A stretch of DNA of 12,128 nt from Desulfuromusa sp. (GTDB lineage Bacteria; Desulfobacterota; Desulfuromonadia; Desulfuromonadales; Geopsychrobacteraceae): positions 1 through 12,128 of the forward strand of contig JAOZLQ010000060.1 of the NCBI GenBank assembly GCA_029934755.1. The letters are read 5' to 3'. The notes beneath the pieces were generated by a model. That model did no database searches, was not told where the DNA came from, and was given only the letters and a program-made list of their open reading frames with translations. Both the position numbers and the translations under genes were made by a program. Below are positions 6,634-12,128 of this stretch, piece by piece (positions within the stretch are counted from its first letter, which is position 1; each line of letters starts with the position of its first letter).

Positions 6634-8784
6634 ATGGTTCACAAACCTCCACTTAACGGCCACGCCAAACTTGATAAATCACTCGATAGCCTTCACGGTG
6701 TCGGGCCACGAATGCTTCCTAAATTACAGAAGCTTGGCCTGAACACCATCGAAGATGCACTTTACCACCTCCCTGTTAGATATGAAGACCGTCGTCAGCT
6801 CAAAAAAATCAACCAATTAAGAGATAACCAACAAGAAGTTTTTGTCGGATCTGTCCTTGCTTCGGGCGAAACAGTCACGACTCGTAGCCGTAGAAAAATT
6901 TATGAGGTTATTGTCGGAGACGATAGCGGTAAAATATCGTTAAAATGGTTTCGTTACCGTCAACCCTGGTTGCAAAAACGTTTTCCGGTTGGTCAAAAAG
7001 CAATTTTTATCGGCGAAATTAAACGCTTTGCTGCAATCCGCGAAATTCATCACCCCGATTCAGAACTTCTGCAAGCCAATACCGATCTACAACAGTTACT
7101 ACAATCCGACCCCCTCAATTTTGGTCGAATCCTCCCTGTTTATGCCCTTACAGAAGGATTGAGTCAAAAGCAAGCTCGCAAAATCTGGTATCGACTGATT
7201 CAGGATTATACCGGTTTTACTCAAAGCTTCATCCCGGCTGAAATAAGTCAGAAATATCATTTACAGAAAATTCCTGAAGCATTGAAGCAGAACCACTGGC
7301 CCGATGAGTCAGTCGATCTGTGGAAACTGGAAAATGGCAAAGATAATGCCCGTAAATCCTTGGTTTTTGATGAATTTTTCTTTCTGGAACTGGGACTGGC
7401 TTTAAAGCGAGCAGGGGTGCAACTGGAAGAGGGAATAGCTTTCAAGTTTGAGCATAAATTTACAGTACCATTGAATAAAATGCTGCCTTTTAAATTAACC
7501 GATGCGCAACGCCGAGTTCTGGGTGAAATCAAGCGCGATATGATGGCTCCGCAACCGATGCACCGCTTACTCCAGGGCGATGTCGGCAGCGGGAAGACCC
7601 TGGTTGCCCTGATGGCGGCATTGATCGCTATCGAGAATAATGCCCAGGTTGCCGTTGTTGCCCCAACTGAAATCCTTGCCGAACAACATTACCAGACATT
7701 CAGAACCTGGTTGGAAAAGCTAGGCTTAAAAACCGGTTTATTGCAGGGGAGTATGCCTGCAGCAGCAAAACGAAACCTTCTCGAACAGATAGCAGCTGGT
7801 GAAATAGATCTGGTCGTTGGCACTCACGCTATTCTGCAGGAGGGAGTTGAATTTCATTATCTGGGACTCGGAATTATTGACGAACAACACCGCTTCGGAG
7901 TGCGTCAGCGCAGTCTGCTCAAACATAAAGGGGTAAATCCAGACATCCTGGTAATGACAGCAACTCCGATCCCACGAACCTTATCAATGACCTTATATGG
8001 TGATCTTTCTGTCTCCGTAATCGATCAGTTGCCACCGGGAAGAAAACCGGTCACAACGGAACTATTTCGTGCATCACAACGGCAACGGGCGTATCAGCGA
8101 ATCAGACAGGAGTTAGAGCAGGGGAGACAGGCCTATGTTGTTTATCCGCTGGTGGAAGAATCGGAAAAAAGTGATCTACAGGCGGCAACCGAGGCAGCAG
8201 AATCTTTTGCCAATGACATATTCCCGGGATTAAAAGTTGGACTTTTACATGGGCGGATGAAAACCGCAGAAAAAGATACGGTCATGAATTCATTCCGCCA
8301 AGGTGTTTTACAGCTTCTGGTTTCGACCACAGTGATCGAAGTCGGTGTTGATGTGCCAAATGCGACAGTGATGATGATTGAACATGCTGATCGCTTTGGT
8401 CTTTCTCAATTACACCAGTTGCGCGGAAGGGTTGGCAGAGGAGCCGATAAAAGTTACTGCCTGCTGGTACCATCAGAACATTACAGTGAAGATGCCGCGC
8501 GCAGATTGCGAGTTATGGTTGAAACAAACGACGGTTTTCGCATTGCTGAAGCTGATCTGGAAATCCGTGGACCTGGTGATTTCCTTGGAACCCGACAAGC
8601 AGGATTACCTGATTTTCGGGTTGCAAGTCTGTTAAAGGATATTCGCATTCTCGAAGATGCTCGTTATGAAGCCTTTGAATATGTCAAAAAAACTAAACAG
8701 TTAAGCACTAAAGAGGCTGAACCCATCAAAAGAGAATTGATCCGGCGCTGGGGTGGCAGGCTGGAATTAGCAGTGATTGGGTGA
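6634..8784 (+). CDS. recG: ATP-dependent DNA helicase RecG
   Basis: Superfamily 2 double-stranded DNA translocase that regresses stalled replication forks and processes branched recombination intermediates. The 716 aa fall in the normal range. The N-terminal wedge/OB-fold region covers about residues 10-150 (LHGVGPRMLPKL, YHLPVRYEDRR). The helicase domain carries Walker A GDVGSGKT at 315-322, the RecG-type motif II DEQH at 416-419, and motif III TATPIPRT. The second RecA lobe holds LLHGRMKTAEKD, STTVIEVGVDVPNA and HQLRGRVGRG. The C-terminal FLGTRQAGLPDF segment matches the TRG region that couples ATP hydrolysis to translocation. All key residues are intact. The start ATG at 6634 is the first in-frame start after a TGA at 6625-6627. 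Its ribosome-binding site is weak, so translation may be coupled to the upstream DUF1858 gene 12 nt away. Confidence 0.98.
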   Translation: MVHKPPLNGHAKLDKSLDSLHGVGPRMLPKLQKLGLNTIEDALYHLPVRYEDRRQLKKINQLRDNQQEVFVGSVLASGETVTTRSRRKIYEVIVGDDSGKISLKWFRYRQPWLQKRFPVGQKAIFIGEIKRFAAIREIHHPDSELLQANTDLQQLLQSDPLNFGRILPVYALTEGLSQKQARKIWYRLIQDYTGFTQSFIPAEISQKYHLQKIPEALKQNHWPDESVDLWKLENGKDNARKSLVFDEFFFLELGLALKRAGVQLEEGIAFKFEHKFTVPLNKMLPFKLTDAQRRVLGEIKRDMMAPQPMHRLLQGDVGSGKTLVALMAALIAIENNAQVAVVAPTEILAEQHYQTFRTWLEKLGLKTGLLQGSMPAAAKRNLLEQIAAGEIDLVVGTHAILQEGVEFHYLGLGIIDEQHRFGVRQRSLLKHKGVNPDILVMTATPIPRTLSMTLYGDLSVSVIDQLPPGRKPVTTELFRASQRQRAYQRIRQELEQGRQAYVVYPLVEESEKSDLQAATEAAESFANDIFPGLKVGLLHGRMKTAEKDTVMNSFRQGVLQLLVSTTVIEVGVDVPNATVMMIEHADRFGLSQLHQLRGRVGRGADKSYCLLVPSEHYSEDAARRLRVMVETNDGFRIAEADLEIRGPGDFLGTRQAGLPDFRVASLLKDIRILEDARYEAFEYVKKTKQLSTKEAEPIKRELIRRWGGRLELAVIG

Positions 8785-8810
8785 TATAGTAATTACGTAA
8801 CCCATAGGGG

Positions 8811-8824
8811 CAATTCATGAATTG
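8811..8824. promoter_or_regulatory. Perfect 14-bp palindrome, possible operator of the quinone reductase gene
   Basis: CAATTCATGAATTG is a complete two-fold symmetric sequence located 16 nt before the chosen ATG at 8841, between recG and the quinone reductase gene. Its size, symmetry and position would suit a dimeric repressor such as a MarR- or HxlR-type redox regulator. No regulator gene is adjacent, so this is an inference. A TATAGT hexamer at 8785-8790 is a possible -10 element just upstream, but no good -35 accompanies it. A second short palindrome, TTACGTAA, lies at 8793-8800. Confidence 0.35.
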
Positions 8825-8840
8825 TCGACAGGAGATTGTC

Positions 8841-9803
8841 ATGAAAGCGATACAAGTTCACAAATTTGGTGGTTCAGAGGTGATGAAACTTGAAGAGATT
8901 CCAGATCTTGTACCAAGTAATAAGCAACTAAAGGTCCAAGTCAAAGCAGTTGGAGTCAATCCGGTTGATACCTATATCCGGGCCGGAATATATCCGCTAA
9001 AACCAGAACTTCCATATACACCGGGCAAGGATGCTGCTGGAATTATTACGGAAATTGGTTCTGAAGTGAAACACAGAAAGATTGGGGAGCGGGTATATGT
9101 TTGTGGATGTATAACAGGTAGCTATGCGGAAAATCTCATTTGTGAAGAGGAACAGGTCTACATTCTCCCGGAAAATGTAAGTTTCAGTGCCGGAGCCGCA
9201 CTTGGGGTGCCATATAGTACCGCTTTTTATGCGTTGAACTATCGAGCTCATGCAATACCAGGTGAGACTCTACTCATCCATGGTGCCAGTGGTGCAGTTG
9301 GAGTCGCAGCAATACAGATTGCAAAAGCTAATGGCCTACAGGTAATTGGTACCGCAGGGACAGAACAGGGATTGAAACTTATCAAGGATCAGGGTGTTAT
9401 TGCGGCACTGAACCATAATACTGAAAATTATCTTGATGTGATTGATGAATTAACCGAAGGATTGGGTGTTGATGTCGTCCTGGAAATGCTCGCGAACGTC
9501 AATCTGGACAAAGATCTCAAACTTTTGGCTAACGGTGGCAGAGTCGTCGTCATTGGTAATCGTGGCACGATTGAAATCGATCCACGCGATACGATGGGAA
9601 AAAATTCTTCCATCCTGGGAATGTCCTTGTTCAACGCAGATCCAAAAGACCTGAAGCAAATCCATGCAGCAATTAAAGCAGGGTTGATTGATGGACGCTA
9701 TAATCCGACCATACATTCTGAATTACCACTCACTGATGCCGCTAAGGCTCATGATCTGGTTCTGTTGAATGGCGTGTATGGCAAGATTGTCTTGTTACCT
9801 TAG
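8841..9803 (+). CDS. NADPH:quinone reductase, zeta-crystallin-like (MDR superfamily)
   Basis: A medium-chain dehydrogenase/reductase predicted to reduce quinones or enones with NADPH in the cytoplasm. The start is placed at the ATG at 8841, giving 320 aa, because AGGAG at 8830-8834 precedes it at ideal spacing and MKAIQVHKFGG is the family's usual beginning. An in-frame ATG at 8817 would add eight residues but lies inside a palindrome and lacks a ribosome-binding site. The N-terminal GroES-like domain contains GVNPVDTYIRAG and YTPGKDAAG. The Rossmann domain begins around residue 145 with GASGAVGVAAIQ (148-159). The C-terminal half contains EMLANVNL, GGRVVVIGNRGTIEI and PRDTM, strikingly like vertebrate zeta-crystallin/CRYZ from memory. 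The cysteine and histidine ligands of zinc-dependent alcohol dehydrogenases are absent. It may be co-transcribed with recG or use its own promoter. Confidence 0.9.
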   Translation: MKAIQVHKFGGSEVMKLEEIPDLVPSNKQLKVQVKAVGVNPVDTYIRAGIYPLKPELPYTPGKDAAGIITEIGSEVKHRKIGERVYVCGCITGSYAENLICEEEQVYILPENVSFSAGAALGVPYSTAFYALNYRAHAIPGETLLIHGASGAVGVAAIQIAKANGLQVIGTAGTEQGLKLIKDQGVIAALNHNTENYLDVIDELTEGLGVDVVLEMLANVNLDKDLKLLANGGRVVVIGNRGTIEIDPRDTMGKNSSILGMSLFNADPKDLKQIHAAIKAGLIDGRYNPTIHSELPLTDAAKAHDLVLLNGVYGKIVLLP

Positions 9804-9903
9804 TCATGTTATAAGTAGAAATATATTTTAGTTTACATAATATCTATTATGCGACGTTAGATATAGTAGGTTATGTCTACCAATAGCCAAAATTCAATCG
9901 ACT

Positions 9904-9939
9904 CTCTATGAATAACTCCGCTGTGAGTTATTCATAGAG
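9904..9939. terminator. Perfect 15-bp hairpin at a convergent gene boundary
   Basis: CTCTATGAATAACTC (9904-9918) pairs perfectly with GAGTTATTCATAGAG (9925-9939) around the loop CGCTGT. It lies where the + strand quinone reductase gene and the - strand zinc-ribbon gene converge. It includes the TGA stop codon (9932-9934) of the latter. Neither flank has a proper T-tract (CTTTGT on one side, AGTCGATTG on the other). It may therefore act as a bidirectional boundary or 3'-end stabiliser rather than a classical terminator. The rest of the gap (9804-9903) is AT-rich and shows nothing else convincing. Confidence 0.5.
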
Positions 9940-10141
9940 CTTTGTAGAAATCAACGGAACATTCAGCACAACGCCAAGCCGGTGCGTCCCTTTCAAAGGT
10001 ACAACCTCCCAGGACTATCAGCCCATCCGCCAGTTTTTCTTCCAGATCAGTTGTTAATGCCGGATTTCCATAAAGAATAGTTGCGACTCTTGGTGAACCG
10101 CACTCAGGACATTTACGTGGTTTTTTTTTGTATCTTGTCAT
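9932..10141 (-). CDS. Small zinc-ribbon protein of unknown function
   Basis: A 69-aa protein with a basic N-terminus (TRYKKKPRK), Cys11-Pro-Glu-Cys14 and Cys58-Ala-Glu-Cys61, the usual four ligands of a zinc ribbon. Between them lies the conserved-looking stretch ILYGNP...GLIVLGGCTF, with an extra cysteine at 47. Small proteins with this CPxCGS...YG.P...LGGC...W.C..C layout are widespread in bacteria and have no assigned function that I know. The ATG at 10141 is the only reasonable start, because an in-frame TAG lies three codons upstream. The ribosome-binding site is poor (GGGA overlaps the end of the upstream gene about 16 nt away). It sits 20 nt after the aspartyl-protease-like gene and is probably the last gene of that operon. 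A run of nine A residues encodes Lys5-Lys7. The stop codon lies in the boundary hairpin. Confidence 0.75.
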   Translation of the reverse strand: MTRYKKKPRKCPECGSPRVATILYGNPALTTDLEEKLADGLIVLGGCTFERDAPAWRCAECSVDFYKAL

Positions 10142-10161
10142 GATGTCATGCTATTTATTCC

Positions 10162-11103
10162 CTACTTACGCCAGTGACGTGGCACACTATTGAAGCGAGC
10201 ATAACGTTCCAGCTTATCGTACAACTCCGCTGCTATGTTTTTTTGCTGCAGAATAAAATTTTTAATCTTTTCTTGCTTGCTGGTGGAAAGTCTCGCATAT
10301 GGCGAGCCACTTTTCCCGATCAACTCTTCCTGCTGTTGCCAGTATTCGTTATAAAAGCCAAACTCCCTGAAATTAGCTTGCCACCATGATCTGTTGCGCC
10401 CTGCTGGTAGATTTTGTGCGGATGGGATCAGATTAGCAATCAACCTGTGTTGAACCGGATCAATAGTCATGGTGTAATTTGACAATACATCCATACCGAT
10501 CAGTCCCTGGTAGTGACTCGCTGACATACCGGAAACAATATGGGCCGGAATGAATTTTTCGGTTATCTCTCCCAGCGTCAATTTATCAATAATGGTTTTG
10601 GTCGCAATTTTCTGGCCACCGATACCTGATATAACCACCATAAGCCGGCCACCTTCTTCATCAAACAGGTTGAGATGGTCGGCCAGACTATTTGAGATAA
10701 CTAAACCGGGAGAACCGGTATCTACCATCATTGGAACCGTAACTTGACCATTAAAGGTGACATCGATAATAACCCGATTTGCGTAGCCCTCTTTGGCTGT
10801 GTATGGAATGGAAATCGTGTTTTTACTTAATATCTCACTATCAGAATCAGCTGGGTTCTCGATAGAATTGTTGCTGCCACTACTTATAGTTATACTTGAA
10901 CTATCCGGGCTATACTCATTGTTTTTATTGCGGACTTCAGCAGGAACATCTTGTGGAGAATTGGAAAAATGGAGTTGTCCGTTTTCATCGACCCATCTAT
11001 ACATCTGCCCATTGACAATAGTTGCGGTGCCGAGGCCAATGGTCACAGTGATGAGTAGCAAGATTACAAACCGGGATATTATGTTGCTGTTCTGGCACAT
11101 CAT
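10162..11103 (-). CDS. Exported DUF4124 plus retropepsin-like aspartyl protease protein
   Basis: A 313-aa protein with an N-terminal hydrophobic segment (about residues 11-31, FVILLLITVTIG) acting as signal peptide or anchor, so it probably acts in the periplasm. A DUF4124 segment follows (about 32-60, QMYRWVDENGQLHFSNSP), then a Ser/Asn/Asp-rich linker (about 62-95). A clan AA aspartyl-protease-like domain spans about 98-220. It has the catalytic motif VDTGSPG (Asp128-Thr-Gly130) and the later GLIGMDVLSNYTMTID, typical of single-domain, dimeric retropepsin-like proteins. The C-terminus (250-313) looks helical and ends with SVPRHWRK. The substrate is unknown. The start is ATGATG at 11103/11100 with GGAG at 11112-11109. 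It lies 45 nt after the HIT gene. Proteins with this domain combination are familiar from Geobacter relatives, but protease activity is not established. Confidence 0.83.
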   Translation of the reverse strand: MMCQNSNIISRFVILLLITVTIGLGTATIVNGQMYRWVDENGQLHFSNSPQDVPAEVRNKNNEYSPDSSSITISSGSNNSIENPADSDSEILSKNTISIPYTAKEGYANRVIIDVTFNGQVTVPMMVDTGSPGLVISNSLADHLNLFDEEGGRLMVVISGIGGQKIATKTIIDKLTLGEITEKFIPAHIVSGMSASHYQGLIGMDVLSNYTMTIDPVQHRLIANLIPSAQNLPAGRNRSWWQANFREFGFYNEYWQQQEELIGKSGSPYARLSTSKQEKIKNFILQQKNIAAELYDKLERYARFNSVPRHWRK

Positions 11104-11148
11104 AAAAACTCCGTAAAATTCAAAATCAACAAGATGGGCCTCTATCCA

Positions 11149-11532
11149 TCATTCTCTCCAATATGGTGCTTTATCCGGCATAACCCAGCGAATGCCTCCG
11201 CGTGGATCGACTGTGTCACCAGAATAACGAGGGATAAGGTGGATGTGAAGATGCATGACTGTTTGCCCGGCTGAAATGCCATCATTTATGCCGATATTGA
11301 AACCATCGGGACAGTATTGCGTCATCAGGTAACTACGGGTCTGATCCAGCAGTTTCCACAATGCCGCCCTCTCCTCTTTTGTCGCTTCAAATAATGAGGA
11401 AAAATGTCGCCTGGGGATAATCAGACTGTGGCCGCATGAGATTGGAAAACCATCAGCAATCGCGATGGCTAAATCATTCGAGAACAGATGTTTCGATGGG
11501 GCAAGTTGACAGAATGGACAATCGGCAGTCAT
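11149..11532 (-). CDS. HIT-family nucleotide hydrolase/transferase
   Basis: A 127-aa histidine-triad protein, probably hydrolysing diadenosine polyphosphates or nucleoside phosphoramidates in the cytoplasm. The signature HLHIHLIPR places the triad at His94-Leu-His96-Ile-His98, with His96 the expected nucleophile. Cys5 and Cys8 (CPFC), together with His43 and a triad histidine, form the zinc site seen in many bacterial members. The ending GDTVDPRGGIRWVMPDKAPYW is typical of the Ap4A-hydrolase-like HIT subgroup. The exact substrate cannot be read from sequence. The start at 11532 lacks an obvious ribosome-binding site and lies only 17 nt after the toxin stop. Read-through from the upstream toxin-antitoxin genes and translational coupling are therefore likely. 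Confidence 0.93.
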   Translation of the reverse strand: MTADCPFCQLAPSKHLFSNDLAIAIADGFPISCGHSLIIPRRHFSSLFEATKEERAALWKLLDQTRSYLMTQYCPDGFNIGINDGISAGQTVMHLHIHLIPRYSGDTVDPRGGIRWVMPDKAPYWRE

Positions 11533-11550
11533 GGTGAAAACTTAGCTCGC

Positions 11551-11883
11551 TCAATGAATGCAATAATTGGGTTCATCATGTCCGTCTACCCAGATAGCTG
11601 CCAAGTGACATACATCTGAACCATCAACAAAATAACGCAGGTGAAGGCGGCGATAAGCAATACTAATAATGGCAAGATGAAACTCATATTCGGTGCCGCC
11701 GATCTCCCTTCTCTTGCGTGGCCATGAACGTGGATGAGCATCGATAGTATCGAGTATTGTCGTCATCGCCTGGGATAATGCCTGAAATGCCAGGGGACTT
11801 GACTGGTGCAGATAGGATCTCAGTTGGGCGTATTCCTTGATAAACGTAGGTGTACGCCTGATCTGTTGATACTTGGGTTTCAT
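11551..11883 (-). CDS. Probable RelE/ParE-superfamily toxin
   Basis: A 110-aa protein resembling RelE/ParE toxins of type II toxin-antitoxin systems. The N-terminus RRTPTFIKEYAQL matches the usual start of strand 1 and helix 1 (xxF.K.yxkL). A helical pair (residues 18-50) includes a segment rich in small residues (SPLAFQALSQAM). A beta-sheet core follows, with RREIGGTEYEFHL, IISIAYRRLHLRYFV and VCHLAAIWV. It is slightly longer than typical 85-100-aa members, with the tail DGHDEPNYCIH. The target (ribosome-dependent mRNA cleavage or gyrase) cannot be told from sequence, and classical catalytic residues are not securely placed. The ATG at 11883 follows the antitoxin stop by 3 nt without its own clear ribosome-binding site, the usual layout of coupled antitoxin-toxin pairs. 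The assignment rests on weak sequence resemblance plus context. Confidence 0.65.
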   Translation of the reverse strand: MKPKYQQIRRTPTFIKEYAQLRSYLHQSSPLAFQALSQAMTTILDTIDAHPRSWPRKRREIGGTEYEFHLAIISIAYRRLHLRYFVDGSDVCHLAAIWVDGHDEPNYCIH

Positions 11884-11886
11884 TTT

Positions 11887-12128
11887 CTAACGATCAGTTT
11901 CTATCATTTCAAGCAGATCATCTATCGGTTTACTTGAACCATCCTTAATTTCTTTCCAAGACTGGATTGTTTGCATATCGGCTTTGCGTTCTAAAATATC
12001 TGCCTCGATAAACTTTCTTGCTCCAGCCTTCAGAAGTCCCTGAGGTGTCATTCCGTGAATCCGGCAGTACTCGTTGATATCACTGAATTCAGAATCCTCC
12101 AAGGTTACATTTACCTGATTTCGTTTTG
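11887..12128 (-). CDS. Ribbon-helix-helix antitoxin (partial, 5' end outside window)
   Basis: The frame is open to the edge of the window. Upstream of the TTG at 12102 it continues as KRNQVNVT before LEDSEF, so the TTG is an internal leucine and the true start lies beyond 12128. At least 80 residues are visible. QVNVTLED looks like the DNA-contacting strand of a ribbon-helix-helix domain. It is followed by helices INEYCRIHG and TPQGLLKAGARKFIEADIL. The acidic C-terminal tail (SSKPIDDLLEMIETDR) would wrap the toxin. It is expected to repress its own promoter, which lies outside the window, and to neutralise the adjacent toxin gene 3 nt downstream. The RHH assignment is inferred from pattern and neighbour. 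Confidence 0.68.
   Translation of the reverse strand, partial: KRNQVNVTLEDSEFSDINEYCRIHGMTPQGLLKAGARKFIEADILERKADMQTIQSWKEIKDGSSKPIDDLLEMIETDR

Noticed and set aside
8817..8840. Eight extra N-terminal residues (MNCRQEIV) on the quinone reductase
   Set aside because: The ATG at 8817 lies inside a palindrome with no ribosome-binding site. AGGAG precedes the ATG at 8841, which gives the normal family start.
9837..9850. AT-rich inverted repeat ATAATA/TATTAT downstream of the quinone reductase gene
   Set aside because: Short and composed only of A/T in its arms, expected by chance in this AT-rich gap.
11133..11150. Terminator between the HIT gene and the protease-like gene on the - strand
   Set aside because: Only a 5-bp GATGG/CCATC stem with an interrupted T-rich tail, too weak to support.
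11887..12102. Antitoxin starting at the TTG at 12102
   Set aside because: The reading frame continues upstream with plausible ribbon-helix-helix sequence (QVNVT) to the window end, so the gene is truncated by the window.

Overview
The window looks like a chromosomal housekeeping region of an anaerobic bacterium of the Desulfuromonadota (Geobacter / Desulfuromonas / Pelobacter relatives). This is an inference from three things: the gene order pyrC-carA-carB-greA, a small redox-disulfide (DUF1858) protein of the kind common in anaerobes, and a DUF4124 plus retropepsin-like periplasmic protein. Base composition is moderate, and pyrC looks richer in G+C than carA and carB.

Positions 1-5767 (+ strand) carry the end of a pyrimidine biosynthesis operon. 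It holds dihydroorotase (pyrC, 5' end outside the window) and both subunits of carbamoyl-phosphate synthetase (carA and carB, overlapping by 14 nt). Between pyrC and carA lies a compact element of about 100 bp made of two inverted, hairpin-forming repeats (REP/BIME-like). CarB keeps the C-terminal regulatory domain with the residues expected for nucleotide control.

Positions 5727-9803 (+ strand) carry greA, a 67-aa DUF1858 protein, recG and a zeta-crystallin-type NADPH:quinone reductase. A near-consensus sigma70 promoter lies inside the end of carB. A textbook intrinsic terminator lies inside the greA 5' leader and abuts the greA ribosome-binding site. This resembles the attenuated greA leader known from E. 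coli. A perfect 14-bp palindrome precedes the quinone reductase gene.

A 15-bp perfect hairpin marks the convergent boundary near 9904-9939. From there to the window end, five closely packed genes lie on the - strand. In transcription order they are a ribbon-helix-helix antitoxin (5' end outside the window), a RelE/ParE-like toxin, a HIT-family nucleotide hydrolase, an exported DUF4124/aspartyl-protease-like protein, and a small zinc-ribbon protein of unknown function.

Most of the window is conserved core genome. I found no phage, insertion sequence, CRISPR array, RNA gene or clear new multi-gene system. The items most worth follow-up are the greA leader, the REP-like element, the palindrome upstream of the quinone reductase, and the linkage of a toxin-antitoxin pair to a HIT hydrolase and an exported protease-like protein.
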